64,000 bases of DNA from Bufo bufo. Lineage: Eukaryota > Chordata > Amphibia > Anura > Bufonidae. Below are positions 1 to 10,931 of the stretch, in pieces. A model generated the notes under the pieces. That model searched no databases. It saw only the letters and a list, made by a program, of their open reading frames with translations, and was not told where the DNA came from. The translations under genes were made by a program, and so were the position numbers. Each line of letters starts with the position of its first letter. Positions within the stretch are counted from its first letter, which is position 1. The stretch is from NCBI RefSeq assembly GCF_905171765.1, contig NC_053389.1:745179146-745243145 (forward strand). Reading direction: 5' to 3'.

Positions 1-2
1 AT

Positions 3-2261
3 GCTAAAATTGAAAAATGTGTCTTTGCCGTTCAGGAGATACAATTCCTAGGTTATTTTTTATCTGCTTCAGGTTTCCGTATGGATCCTATGAAGGTCCA
101 GGCAATTTTAGATTGGGATCTTCCTGAGAACCTCAAAGCACTACAACGGTTCTTGGACTTCGCGAATTTCTATAGGAAATTCATTAAAAATGATTCACTT
201 ATTGTAAAACCCCTTACTGACATGACTAGGAAGGGGACTGATTTTTCTAAATGGTCTGACGCCGCTAAAGTTGCTTTTTCCTCTCTAAAAGAGAGGTTTA
301 CCTCAGCACCTGTACTAGTCCAACCTGATGTCTCTCAGCCTTTTATTGTTGAAGTCGATGCGTCAGAGGTGGGAGTGGGGGCGGTGCTGTCTCAGGGTCC
401 GTCTCCTGGCAAATGGCGTCCTTGTGCTTTCTTTTCTAAAAAACTATCTGCAGCAGAAAAGAACTACGATATTGGCAATATGGAACTATTAGCTATTAAA
501 CTTGCGTTTGAGGAGTGGCGTCACTTTTTAGAGGGCGCAGTCCACCCCGTCACTGTGATTACGGACCACAAAAACCTTCTGTACCTCGAATCAGCTAAGC
601 GTCTCACCCCTAGACAGGCTAGGTGGTCGCTATTTTTTACCAGGTTTAACTTTGTGATTACCTATCGTCCTGGGGCAAAGAATACCAAGGCTGATGCACT
701 ATCTCGTTGTTTCCCTGGAGGGGGTAATGTGAGTGATCCGGTGCCCATTCTTCAAAGAGGAGTGGTTGTTTCTGCGCTACACTCTGTTCTGGAGGGGAAG
801 GTGTTAGAGGCCCAGGGGGACGCCCCGGTCTCTTGCCCCTCAGAGAAATTGTTTGTACCGCTGAACCTACGTTTCAAATTATTAAAGGAACATCATAATT
901 CGGCACTTGCTGGGCACCCGGGTAGTAAAGCAACCTTGGAGCTATTGTCTCGTCGTTTTTGGTGGCCAAGGTTGCGTCAGGATGTATTGGATTTTGTGTC
1001 TTCTTGTTCTACCTGTGCGCGCGCAAAAGTTTCACATACACGTCCTGCAGGGTCTCTATTACCACTCGACATTCCCAATAGACCATGGACACATCTGTCA
1101 ATGGATTTTATCACTGACTTACCTTTGTCTGCGGGTAAAACAGTTATTTTGGTAGTAGTGGACAGGTTTATCAAAATGGTACCCTTCATTGCGTTACCCG
1201 CACTACTTAATGCTAAGACTCTTGCTCAGGTATTCGTCAGTGAAGTCGTGAAGCTTCACGGGGTCCCCTCCGATGTTGTTTCGGATCGGGGTACCCAGTT
1301 TATTTCTAAATTTTGGAAAGCTTTTTGTTCCCGTTTGGGGGTACACTTGTCCTTTTCCTCAGCTTTCCATCCTCAGTCGAATGGACAGACTGAGCGTACC
1401 AACCAAACCCTGGAGAAATATCTAAGATGTTTTGTGTCTGAAAACCAAGAGTTGTGGTCATCATATTTACCGTTAGCTGAGTTTGCCATAAATAATCGTC
1501 GTCAGGAATCCACTGGCAAGTCACTATTTCTTGGTGCATATGGTTTTCATCCACAATTCTGTACTTTCAAAGAGGGGGGGTCTTCTGGGCTTCCCGAAGA
1601 GGAACGGTTTTCGTCATCTCTTTCATCGGTATGGCAGAAGGTGCAAGCTAACTTGAAAAATATGGGAGGTAAATACAAATGCATGGCTGATAAGAGACGG
1701 TCGCCAGGTCCGGACCTAGGAGTGAATGACTATGTGTGGTTGTCTACTAGGAATATTAAATTGAAGGTTCCCTCTTGGAAACTGGGTCCTAGGTTTATTG
1801 GGCCTTACAAAATTGTAGCCATCATCAACCCCGTGGCTTTTCGCCTGGAGTTACCTCAGACTTTTAAAATCCATAATGTTTTTCATAAGTCGTTACTCAA
1901 AAAATATGTTCCACCTCTAGAACCGTCACCGCTGCCACCCCCTCCTGTTGTCGTGGATGGTAATCTAGAATTTCAGATATCCAAAATTGTTAATTCTCGT
2001 CGGGTCCGCCGCTCTCTTCAATATCTGGTGCATTGGAGAGGTTACGGTCCCGAGGAAAGAATGTGGGTTCCTGCATCTGAGGTAAACGCTGACAGGCTAG
2101 TTCGGGTTTTTCATGTCTCTCATCCTGAGAGACTTGGTCCTGAGTGTCCGGAGGCCCCTCGTAGAGAGGGGGGTACTGTCACGAGGGTGTCAAGAACCAC
2201 GCCTGACTCCGTTATACCCGGGGTCAGGAAGTCGCAGCGGTTGGCTGCACGCTCTATGTAA
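3..2261 (+). CDS. pol: Chromovirus pol polyprotein (RT end, RNase H, integrase, chromodomain), 5' partial
   Basis: The reading frame is open from base 3 to the TAA at 2259-2261, so the first in-window ATG (81) is not the true start. In order: end of the RT (KIEKC...FLGY, FANFYRKFI); RNase H with EVDASEVGVGAVLSQ, a GNMELLAIK segment and VITDHKNL; integrase zinc-binding H-H-C-C (HHNSALAGHPGS, then SSCSTCARAK); integrase core with MDFITDLP, VSDRGTQF and the NGQTERTNQ segment carrying the last acidic residue; and a C-terminal chromodomain around residues 650-705 (ISKIVNSRRVRRSLQYLVHW). In the cell this part would make second-strand DNA and integrate it. No stop or frameshift is seen, so this half looks recently active. 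The last ~28 codons lie inside the 3' LTR. Confidence 0.93.
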   Translation, partial: AKIEKCVFAVQEIQFLGYFLSASGFRMDPMKVQAILDWDLPENLKALQRFLDFANFYRKFIKNDSLIVKPLTDMTRKGTDFSKWSDAAKVAFSSLKERFTSAPVLVQPDVSQPFIVEVDASEVGVGAVLSQGPSPGKWRPCAFFSKKLSAAEKNYDIGNMELLAIKLAFEEWRHFLEGAVHPVTVITDHKNLLYLESAKRLTPRQARWSLFFTRFNFVITYRPGAKNTKADALSRCFPGGGNVSDPVPILQRGVVVSALHSVLEGKVLEAQGDAPVSCPSEKLFVPLNLRFKLLKEHHNSALAGHPGSKATLELLSRRFWWPRLRQDVLDFVSSCSTCARAKVSHTRPAGSLLPLDIPNRPWTHLSMDFITDLPLSAGKTVILVVVDRFIKMVPFIALPALLNAKTLAQVFVSEVVKLHGVPSDVVSDRGTQFISKFWKAFCSRLGVHLSFSSAFHPQSNGQTERTNQTLEKYLRCFVSENQELWSSYLPLAEFAINNRRQESTGKSLFLGAYGFHPQFCTFKEGGSSGLPEEERFSSSLSSVWQKVQANLKNMGGKYKCMADKRRSPGPDLGVNDYVWLSTRNIKLKVPSWKLGPRFIGPYKIVAIINPVAFRLELPQTFKIHNVFHKSLLKKYVPPLEPSPLPPPPVVVDGNLEFQISKIVNSRRVRRSLQYLVHWRGYGPEERMWVPASEVNADRLVRVFHVSHPERLGPECPEAPRREGGTVTRVSRTTPDSVIPGVRKSQRLAARSM

Positions 2262-2825
2262 GATAGGGCTGTTTCCTTATGGTAGCTTTCTGGGTTTGCT
2301 TTGCAAACCCTTTTGGCTCACTCAGGGATCCGTAGCTCCTTCTCCTCAGCTGTTCCTTGTCCAGCACTCCCAACCTCCTTATATTCCCCTCTCACACTTC
2401 TCTGGTTGCCAGATATAGAGCTTCCTGCCTGGACATCTATTCTGACCCTCTGGAGCTGTGTTGCTGCGTTCTCTGGTAGTTGGTCCAGAACGCTACCCTC
2501 CGGATCCCTGTTGGACCTTTGTGGTCTATTGTGGTCGCCCACCTGGGTGTATGTGTTTGTCTGTTTTGTCTGTCCTCTCCCTGGTGTTTCCCTCTTAGTG
2601 ACAGTGGTGCGGACTAGCGATCCCACCGGCCCGTTCACTATCTAGGGCTCATTTTAGGGAAAGCCAGGGTTTAGGCACGTGATCGCCGCACGGGTGAGGA
2701 ACCCGTCTAGGGACGTCAGGGCAGTCAGGTGCCAGCCGCAAGGTGAGTTAGGGGTCACCACCTTTACCTCTCCCTTGGGCAAGGCATTCCCTTTTTCCTC
2801 CCTGTGCGTGACGCCGGTCATTACA
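2177..2825 (+). repeat. 3' LTR of chromovirus A
   Basis: About 649 bp from TGTCACGAGG to CATTACA (TG...CA ends), directly after a G-rich polypurine tract. Only one LTR is present, so the 3' boundary is inferred from the CA end and the change in composition. The pol stop codon lies 85 bp inside it. Confidence 0.65.
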
Positions 2826-2869
2826 CTAATCAGCTAATATTCACATCTGGTTGCCAGAGCTGGTAAAAG

Positions 2870-2926
2870 TTTTTTCTCTCTATACGTTGCACCTAACTAT
2901 AAAACGCACCTAGGTTGTTGAGGAGG
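2870..2926 (+). mobile_element. Relic end of a pogo-type element
   Basis: The stretch with CTATAAAACGCACCTAGGTT and then GAGGAGGGAA matches, with a few changes, the subterminal part of the MITE starting at 17923 (ATAAGACGCACCTAGGTTTT, GGGGAGGAAAATAAG). The outer CGTATTTTTCG terminus is lost and no matching right end is visible. Like its relatives it is followed by an internal minisatellite. Confidence 0.5.
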
Positions 2927-2960
<34 letters not shown>

Positions 2961-2998
2961 TGTGTGTATATATATATGTATATATATATATATATATA

Positions 2999-3030
<32 letters not shown>
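2927..3030. repeat. (TA)n microsatellite
   Basis: Three blocks of (TA)n separated by ACTGTGTATA linkers. ORFs across it are low-complexity artefacts. Confidence 0.95.
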
Positions 3031-3036
<6 letters not shown>

Positions 3037-3049
3037 ATTTATTTTTTTC

Positions 3050-3550
3050 AGATCAGACCCCCAATTTTCATCAGACACAGATCAGACCCCTAGTCTTCAT
3101 CAGACCCCCAATCTTCAACAGACCACAGATCAGGCCCCCAATCTTCATCACACTCAGGTCAAACCCATAGTCTTCATCAGACCCAAATCATCATCAAACC
3201 TCAGATCAGACTCCCAATCTTTATAAGACCTCAAATCAGACCACTAATCTTCATCACACCTCAATCTTCATCAGACCTTATATTCAAACCCATAGTCTTC
3301 ATCAGACCTCAGATCGGAGAACCAATATTTATCAGACCCACAAATCAGATCCCCAATCTTCACCAGACCTCAGATCAGACTCCCAATCTCTATCAGACTC
3401 TCAAGTCAGACCCCCAATCTTCATCAGACCATAATCTTCATCAGACCATAATCTTCATCAAACCTCAGATCAGACTCCCAATTTTCTTCAGACCCACAAA
3501 TCAGACCAACAATCTTCATCAGACCCCTAATCCTCATCAGACCTCATATT
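3050..3550 (+). repeat. Degenerate minisatellite, CAGACC...AATCTTCATC unit
   Basis: Imperfect tandem copies of a ~20-30 bp unit built on ATCAGACC and CCCAATCTTCATC. Unit length varies, so it is old. Its position just inside a pogo-type terminus parallels the minisatellites inside the elements at 6564, 17923 and near 23540, although the unit sequence differs. Confidence 0.85.
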
Positions 3551-4763
3551 ATTTAAAAACCACTTGAGAGATCCAGCTCACTCTTCCTGCAGCTCTGCAC
3601 TCTGACTTCGCACAGCGTCAGGTCTTAGTGTACATTTATGCATACTATGTACATCCTGATAAGTGTTGAGACGCGAATATTTGTATTGCAAATTTCTATC
3701 ACGAATATCGGCACTTCACGAATTCGCTAATATTTAGAATATAGTGCTATATATTCGTAATAGCGAATAGTCAAGATTTTTTTTTCAACAGCACACATGA
3801 TCCCTCCCTGTTTCTAGCTTGTGGGCCAATGAGAAGGCTGCAATATTTTTGTCAGAGCTTAGCAACATCCCTAGCAACCAATAGCAAAGATGCCTATTCC
3901 TTACTATATAAGAACCTCCCCAGCAGCCATTTCCTGCTGTTTTTAGCAGTTGTGAGAGAGAGAGGAGTTTTGTGCTTTGCTGTGTCAGACTTATTACATT
4001 AGATAGCTCATATATATTATATAACAGATACAGATAGTTAGTTAGTGGGAGATACTTAGTGTAGCTTAGTTAGTGAATAGTGTAGCTGCTAAAAAGTATT
4101 TTCCTTGCTTTTTTAGTGTCATTGTGTTAGGGTTTCATGTGCTAGGGAGGGATTAGTGTCAGCTTCGTTCGTCTGTAAAAAAAAAAAAAAAAATCTTTTG
4201 CTGTCTGGTTTTCTGTTATTGTCTTAGGGTTTCGTGTCTATTTTATTTCATTTTTGCCCCATTTTCCCAAACCCAATAAAGTTAACTCAGATTCCCTCTT
4301 TATTTTCTTCCTATATTTTTTTGGTGTTTATAAAACATTGTGTGCTGATCATGAGTGGTCGTGGGCATGCCGGTAGCTGTGGTAGGGGAGTCGGTTCCAG
4401 TGCTGGACCACTGCCAGCCTAGGGCCACTCCTCTACCCACGGAGGGGCGGGCACAGCTGGCAGGGGCGTGGCAGACGCCTCATTTTGTCTCAGGACGCTG
4501 AGGCAGTAGTGTATTTTGTGACACAAGCCAGTGGCATGGAGTCCTCTGCCCCGGCTCTGAGCAGCAGCAGCTCTCCACCTCCTGCAGTACCAGCCACCAA
4601 GACTCGTTCCTGCTGCTGTTTGACAGCGACAGTGAGAGGGACATCTTGGGGGAGGTAATGCAGGAGTGTGAGCTGCAGGTAGGTCCGGATTCTCAGGACC
4701 TTTTAGAAGGGATGGAGGAGGAGGAGGAGGAGGAGGGGTACCGCCCATAACTACCCCAGTGAC

Positions 4764-6457
4764 ATCCCTTCCAACTTGTACTTCACCCTGGCAAAAGATG
4801 ATCAGACAATGGCCATCTGTCAGCTGTGCCACACCAGGGTGAGGAGAGGGAGGTCTGTTGCTCGGCTGGGTACCACTGCCCTTACCCAGCACCTGAGAGT
4901 CAACCACTGGCGGGAGTGGGACCAGATGCAGGGTGGTCGCAGCAGCGCCAGCAGCAGAGCACAGGGGACAGCAGCTCCTGCCATTGTCCTGCAGCCACCC
5001 CACCCCCTTCCAACAATGCATTCCCTCTCCCCCACTCTTTCTCCTAGAGGTACTGGTACTGGCAGCCAGACCTCTGCCTCCTCTGCACCCTCCTCTGTCG
5101 CCTGCACTGCCATCCGGCGCCAGCCGTCGGTCGCCGAGGCATTTAAACGCACAACAGCCTACGCACCTGGGGACCAACAGGTGCGTTCACTCAATAGGCT
5201 CCTGGCAAGAGTTATCGCCCACCAACATCTGCTGCCCTTCAATATTGTGGACTGCAATCTTTTCTGGCAGATGTTGGAGCAGGTCCAACCCAGATGGCAT
5301 GTCACCAGCCGCCATTTCTTTGCCAGGACCGGCGTCCCTGCCCTACACCAGCACATTGTGCAGAATGCATCCTTGTCGCTGGATCATGCTGTCAGCAACA
5401 GGATGCATCTGACAATGGATGCCTGGACCAGCAGACATGGGCAGGGACGATACATCAGTTTTACAGCCCATTAGGTGTCCCTCCGAGGCACCGGGGAGGG
5501 ATCATCAGATGTGGCGGCATCTCGGGGTGTCCAGGGGAGAACTGCTGCTCGCCCTCAAGCCACTGTCTCCACTGCTGCTGAGGTCCCCAGCAAGCGTCCC
5601 CATAGTGACGCAAGTGTGGGGCACGTCCGCTGCCAGGCCATGCTTCAGCTTGTAAGCTTAGGGGAAAGTAGACACGACACTTGACCTGATGTTATGGCTG
5701 CCCTCCAGGCTCAGGTCCACAGGTGGCTGAACACCTAAAGGCTCCAGGCAGGTATGGTTGTCTGTGACAACAGCAGCAACCTCCTCGCCGCCCTCAATGC
5801 TGGCAGTCTAACACATGTACCTTGCATGGCACATGTCCTCAACCTTGTTGTACAGAAGTTCCTATGCACATACCCAAGGTTGATGGACATCATGCAATGT
5901 GTACATAGAATTGCCAGCCACTTCCGATGCTCCCCAACTGCCACCGCGTCCCTGTCCAAACTGCAGCAAGACAATAGTCTGCCATCTCACAGGCTGATTG
6001 TTGACAGCTTGACGTGGTGGAACTTCATCCTCCACATGCTGGAGAGGTTGTGGAAGCAGCAACGGGCGGTGAAAGAATACCTGCTGGACCAAGGCCAAAC
6101 ACCCACTCCCTTACATCACCAATGCAGAGTGGGGGCAGATACACCAGGTCTGCCACGTGTTGGCCCCATTCGAGCAGGCAACCAAGATGGTCAGCAGGGA
6201 GCATGTCGGCCTCAATGACGTGCTCCCCATAGTGTTCTTGCTGGACAGGACCTAAGATCGCCTGCTCGATGCTGGGGAGAGTGCCTTGGTGGAGCAAGAA
6301 TAGGCAACACTGCTCCACCAAGACCAGGCCCAGGACGAGGAGGAAAAATTCTTTGAGGAGGTTGTTGACGTTCAGGAGTCTGGGTCTGGTCAGGAGGGAG
6401 AGCAGGTGCTGGGGGAACTGTTAGTCTGGGGGTGGGGCGACTCCCAGAGGAAGCAGC
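4764..6457 (+). pseudogene. hAT transposase, N-terminal and catalytic part (broken)
   Basis: Starts with a BED-type zinc finger (LYFTLAKDDQ, CQLCHTRV, TQHLRVNH), followed by a helical region and the hAT RNase H-like core: MTMDAW-type first acidic motif (HLTMDAWTSRHGQG), second motif VVCDNSSNLLAAL, and the hAT signature CMAHVLNLVVQKF. One frame carries most of it but is interrupted by TAG at 5472-5474 (where the family has Trp), TGA at 5682-5684, a TAA near 5736 and a frameshift near 6100; from there to 6457 the homology continues in another frame. An upstream ATG near 4351 may be the original start but has stops downstream. The domain is N-terminal BED plus catalytic region; the dimerisation part is at 11122. 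Not functional. Confidence 0.85.
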
Positions 6458-6719
6458 TTAGTATTAGAATTATATATTGATCACGGCACTCTATCTTGTA
6501 CTGACTGGTTTTGGGTGCACGTCTCGGTGTGTTCCTTGCTCCACCTCTTGGAACAGGTAAGTACCGTATTTTCCGGCGTATAAGACAACTGCGCGTATAA
6601 GACGACCCCCAACTTTTCAATTTAAAATATAGGGTTTGGGCTATACTCGCCGTATAAGACTACCCCTGAATGCCCAGCCCTCCCTGTTCTCAAGACGATC
6701 TTCTCCAGTCCAGGGAACT

Positions 6720-7455
6720 GACTGGGATCTGTGGATGGCACTGTTATGAGGAGGGGGATCTGTGGATGGCACTGTTATGAGGAGGGGGATCTGTGGATGG
6801 AACTGTTATGAGGAGAGGGATCTGTGGATAACACTGTTATGAGGAGGGGGATCTGTGGATGGCACTGTTTAGGGGAGGGGGGATCTGTGGATGGCACTGT
6901 TATGGGAGGGAGATCAGTGGATGACACTATATAGCATCTTATGCTAAATGTGACATTCACAGATCCACCCCATGACAGTGTCATCCACAGACCCCCCTCC
7001 CCATAACAGTGCCATCCACAGATCCCCCTCCCAATAACAGTGCCATCCACAGATCCCCCTAAACAGTGCCATCCACAGATCCCCCTCCCCATAACAGTGC
7101 CATCCACAGATCCCCCTCCCATAACAGTGCCATCCACATCTCCCCCCCATGACAGTGCCATCCAAAGATCCCCCTCCCCATAACAGTGCCATCCACAGAT
7201 CCCCCCTAAACAGTGCCATCCACAGATCCCCCCCCATAACAGTGCCATCCACAGATCCCCCTCCCCATGTGCCATCCACAGATCCCCCCCATGACAGTGC
7301 CATCCACAGATCCCCCCCATGACAGTGCCATCCACAGATCCCCCTCCCCATGTGCCATCCACAGATCCCCCTCCCCATGTGCCATCCACAGATCCCCCTC
7401 CCATGTGCCATCCACAGAACCCCCTCCCCATGTGCCATCCACAGATCCCCCTCCC
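6720..7455. repeat. Minisatellite GGATCTGTGGATGGCACTGTTATG (both orientations)
   Basis: About 25-35 bp units. On the plus strand, copies read GATCTGTGGATGGCACTGTT up to about 6930 and then switch to the reverse complement (CCATCCACAGATCCCCC) to about 7455, so the array itself forms an inverted pair. Long minus-strand ORFs rich in DLWMAL and CGWH are translations of the array, not genes. Confidence 0.95.
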
Positions 7456-7738
7456 CGCCGCTCAGAGGAGTATACATTTATTAACTGTAATCCGTAACTT
7501 TAATTTTAAATCAGCGCTCATCTCTTTACTAGGGTACCTTACTCTCAGCTACGATAACAGGCAGTGCGGGCGGCGCTCACTCACTGACGTCACACGCCTG
7601 CGCCGCCTAGTGAGTGAGCGCCGCCAGCACTGCTTGTTACCGGAGCTGAGAGTAAGGTACCCTAGTAAAGAGATGAGCGCTGATTTAAAGTTAAAGTTAC
7701 GGATTACAGTTAATAAATGTATATTCCTCTGAGCCGCG
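7456..7738. repeat. Long palindrome inside pogo-type MITE 1
   Basis: Two ~130-bp arms (7456-7585 and 7609-7738), nearly perfect, around a ~23-bp spacer (GACGTCACACGCCTGCGCCG...). It includes GGTACCTTACTCTCAG on the left and CTGAGAGTAAGGTACC on the right. Could fold into a cruciform or a long hairpin RNA. Confidence 0.95.
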
Positions 7739-7907
7739 GGTCCCTGTATAGTCTAACCCCCAGGCAAGCGTCCCTGTCACCATGGGAACGCCTGGGGGTT
7801 AAAATATACCATCGGATCTGAGTATACCCGGCGTATAGGACGACCCCCGACTTTTGAAAATAATTTCTAGTGTTAGAAAGTCGTCTTATACGCCGGAAAA
7901 TACGGTA

Positions 7908-8098
7908 TTCAACAATTTAGACAGCACTCCAATGTTGATTAATGATTTTTATTGACCGGACATAGTGGTCCTTTTTAGGACTGAAACAACGTTTCGGGCA
8001 AAAAGCATGCCCTTCATCAGGCTGATGTAAGAAAAAATAGACAAATATGTATAAATACAATATTTGTGAAATACATGATTTTGTAGTACAGAAATAAA
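7908..8098 (-). repeat. Penelope terminal repeat (inverted partner of 10932-11121)
   Basis: Starts ATTCAACAATTTAGACAGCA and runs to the TACAGAAATAA stretch. It is the reverse complement, with few changes, of 10932-11121. In element orientation it lies downstream of the RT ORF. Confidence 0.9.
7992..8020 (-). ncRNA. Hammerhead-ribozyme-like core in Penelope repeat
   Basis: On the minus strand: CTGATGA, a helix II-like hairpin (GGGCA ... TGCCC) and GAAAC, the conserved order of a hammerhead catalytic core. Hammerhead motifs in terminal repeats are established for Penelope-like elements. Helix I and the cleavage-site side were not convincingly paired by eye, so activity is unproven. Confidence 0.6.
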
Positions 8099-9291
8099 TA
8101 AAGGTTTCTGTGGGTACATAATTCTTATATATAGTATATTCATGATTCAAAAAGTAATGAAGATACATGATTCTAAATAAAAATAAATTAACAAAACATA
8201 ACATAAGCGATTCCATTTACTCCATGGGACCAGTTTTGGCTATATAAATTCATGATATCAAATATTATGTCAAGAGGACATACATAAGCATTAAGTACAG
8301 CAGTTACATCAGACGTCAGAACAAGCTGGACCACTTGAAAGAAAGTGTGGCAGATAGAGTAGAAAGAGGGTGAGTAATAGAAGTGAGGGCACTAGATATA
8401 TACACTATAAGCATTGTATGTGTACATATATAGGGAGCAGTCTTCTATCATATTAGAAGTAGTGAGGGAAAGGGAGAGAATGAAATGCAGGCTAAGAGTA
8501 TGGGGGAACAAAAAGTGTCTGCTCCTAGCTTGCTTACCTAGTTGCATGCTCTTGGGAGTGAATGGCCGGCATAATTGGGGTACGTAGAACCGCGCTTTAA
8601 ATAAGTGGCTCCCGCCATGTAATTGGCGCTCGAAATCTCGCGATATTGCGAGTGTCATGATCGAGCGCCAGTCTGGTGAGATGACGTATAGTCCATCATT
8701 GGCTATACGCGCATGCATATAGTAGCCGAATGGCAGGGGTCGGCCATTTTGGATTAGGGAAAAACGTTCCGGTCTGCTCTGCTCTGCGCGCATGCGCCCT
8801 AGAGCCGAATAGACGCAGGTAGCCATCTTGGAATAGGGAAATGGTTGGTATATGAAGAGCTGGAATGGATCGGTCTATATAATTCCAAAAATGACATTAT
8901 GAGTACCATGTATTGGTGTTGCATAATTGGATAGAGGATATCAATTAGCCAATAGGGGTATATGGGGTGTATGACCGCCTAATTTGTGGTTATGTCACCC
9001 CAGGGTGCACAGTATAGGTGTTTGTATGTATAAAGGCCCTAATATGAGGCCAATGAGCATAGTTTAATCAGACATATAGAAGAAATGTAACGTCATAGGA
9101 GTGAGAGGGAAAAGGTCGACTGAAACCTCAGTAGTACATTAATTCAGTATAGTTTGAATATAGACATCACATAAAGCATATACCAACGGCTAGGGCGTGC
9201 TTCACGAGTGTCGCCACCCATTATTAGACGGCTCTGGCCCTAAAATGAAATATAAAGAAAAAAGGTTAACATTGACGAAGAGGATGAATTA
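8099..9291 (-). other. Non-coding 3' region of Penelope-like element A
   Basis: Between the RT stop codon and the terminal repeat. No ORF with recognisable content. It contains GC-rich CpG-bearing parts (8560-8830) and is taken as the element's long 3' untranslated region. Confidence 0.5.
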
Positions 9292-10931
9292 TTAATCTAA
9301 AACATAATCTCTATTAAGACCATTAGGTACAAGAGTGTTGAGACATCGGATCCAAGACATCTCTCTCTCCTGTAACTGCAGCTCATGATTACCCCCTCGT
9401 CTGGGAGGTGGTATCCAATCGATAACCTGAAATCGAAGCTGACTGACTGAATGACTGTGTTCAATGAAGTGTTGGACTAAGGGTGCCTCTAACTTGACAG
9501 TGCGTATATTTGACTTGTGTTGGGATATGCGTTCTTTGATTTTCTGGATTGTTTCCCCAACATATCCTAGGCCGCAAGGGCATTTGATCAGGTACACTAC
9601 GTAATTGGAAAGGCAAGAGTAGTGACCATTGATGTTATATCCTTTTCCAGTAGATGGATGAGTGAAGGTAGGGCCTTTCGTGACGTTCCCACATTGTGTG
9701 CAAGACAGGCAGGGGTAAGTTCCTTTGATAGCAGAGCCAGTGATTGTACTTTGTATGCTATGTATCTTATTGGAACCAGGGTCAGATCGTACAATTCTGT
9801 CTTTGATATTTTTGGCCCTCCTGTATGACATTAAAGGTTTGTCTGGGAAGATATTGGGGAAGTTGTTAGATAATATGGACCAGTGTTTGTATATAATTCG
9901 TTTGATGTCCGAACTCAAATGGGAAAATGTAGTAACACAAGGAATGCGTGTTTGTGCATGGTCAAGTCTAGGGGGTTTGGGTTGGAGTAGATTGGTTCTG
10001 GAAAGGTGACTGGTTCTCTCAATGTGCTCTTCCAAAACGTATTGTGGGAAACCCCTTCTGAGGAATTTATTGGACATTTCTATAAGTCGGGAATTTGCAA
10101 TATCAGGATCCGACACAATACGTTTGACTCGCATGAGTTGCGAATGTGGCAATGAGCGAATGAGTCCAGGGGGGTGAAATGAATCGTGCCTTAAAAGGCT
10201 GTTCCTATCTGTGGGTTTGGTATAAAGGTCGGTTTGTAATGTGTTGTTCCTTACCTTAAGTAAAACATCCAGAAACGAAATCTCGGTGTCGCTGCAGGTC
10301 AAGGAGAGAGAGATGGAGTCTGTGGCCGAATTAATAATTCTATGAAATGTATACAGGTCTTCTGCTGGGCCCTGCCAAATACAGAAGATATCGTCAATAT
10401 ATCTATACCAACATTTTTTTACGTGTTTACAAAACAACTCATTTGTGTATACAAAAGAATCTTTAAAATAATTCATATATAGAACCGCAAAGGTAGGCGC
10501 CACATTACAGCCCATGGCTGTCCCGGAGATCTGAAAGTAAAATTGGTCTTCAAAGAGAAAATAGTTCCTTTTGAGTACAAATGATAAGAGAGAGATGATA
10601 AATTCTTGTTCCAAAGCAGAAAACTCTGCTTGTAGGCGAATGGATTCTCTGACACATTCAATGCCATCATCGGTGGGGATGTTAGTATAGAGGCTACTGA
10701 CATCCATTGTTGCAAGAAGAATATCATCACCCTCCAGAACCAGAAATTGAATTTTATTCAAAAAATCTGTAGTGTCTTGGATAAAGGAAACATCTTGCTG
10801 TGCATAGACCCTTAAAAGGTTGTCTAACATCTTGGCAGCTGGTTGGAAGATAGATTCGCAACCAGAAACTATTGGTCTGCCTGGGGGGTGATCTGTATTC
10901 TTATGAACTTTTGGTAGTATATAAATTATTT
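9292..10931 (-). CDS. Penelope-like reverse transcriptase with GIY-YIG endonuclease, 5'-truncated
   Basis: Open frame without stops; the first ATG is at 10830 but homology starts upstream with YILPKVHK and GRPIVSG, family RT motifs, so ATG 10830 is not the native start. RT motifs follow: MDVSSLYTNIP, ISGTAMGCNVAP and catalytic YRYIDDIF (about residue 140 from the ATG), then EISFLDV. The C-terminal ~90 residues hold a cysteine-containing linker and a GIY-YIG nuclease (YVVYLIKCPCGLGYVGET, then the RISQHKSN part). Penelope-like proteins nick target DNA and copy their RNA there. No frameshift over 512 codons suggests a fairly recent insertion; it is missing its N-terminus. Confidence 0.9.

Larger units (their letters stand above)
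1..2825 (+). mobile_element. Ty3/Gypsy chromovirus A, 3' part
   Basis: The window opens inside the RT domain of an LTR retrotransposon. The remaining order is RT end, RNase H, integrase, chromodomain, a purine-rich tract (about 2164-2176) and one LTR. The order and the C-terminal chromodomain place it with vertebrate chromoviruses (sushi-like). The 5' half and 5' LTR lie outside the window, so no target-site duplication can be checked. It is a different lineage from the complete chromovirus at 45504-50847, although both share a purine tract ending GTAC just before an LTR beginning TGTC. Confidence 0.93.
6564..7905. mobile_element. Pogo-type MITE 1 (TA target, CGTATTTTCCGG termini)
   Basis: Flanked by TA (6562-6563 and 7906-7907). 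Terminal inverted repeats: CCGTATTTTCCGGCGTATAA at the left, and its complement (TTATACGCCGGAAAATACGG) at the right end. Subterminal CGTATAAGACGACCCCC is repeated inward and appears again inverted near 7820-7855. Contents are a long minisatellite (6720-7455) and a 283-bp palindrome (7456-7738). No transposase, so non-autonomous. It sits inside the Penelope element, making it the youngest of three nested insertions. Confidence 0.9.

Noticed and set aside
4419..5177. 252-aa minus-strand ORF
   Set aside because: Antisense shadow of the hAT transposase; low-complexity proline/alanine composition and no domain.
6775..7477. Long minus-strand ORFs rich in repeated DLWMAL/CGWHC segments
   Set aside because: They are translations of a minisatellite in three frames; no domain or start context.
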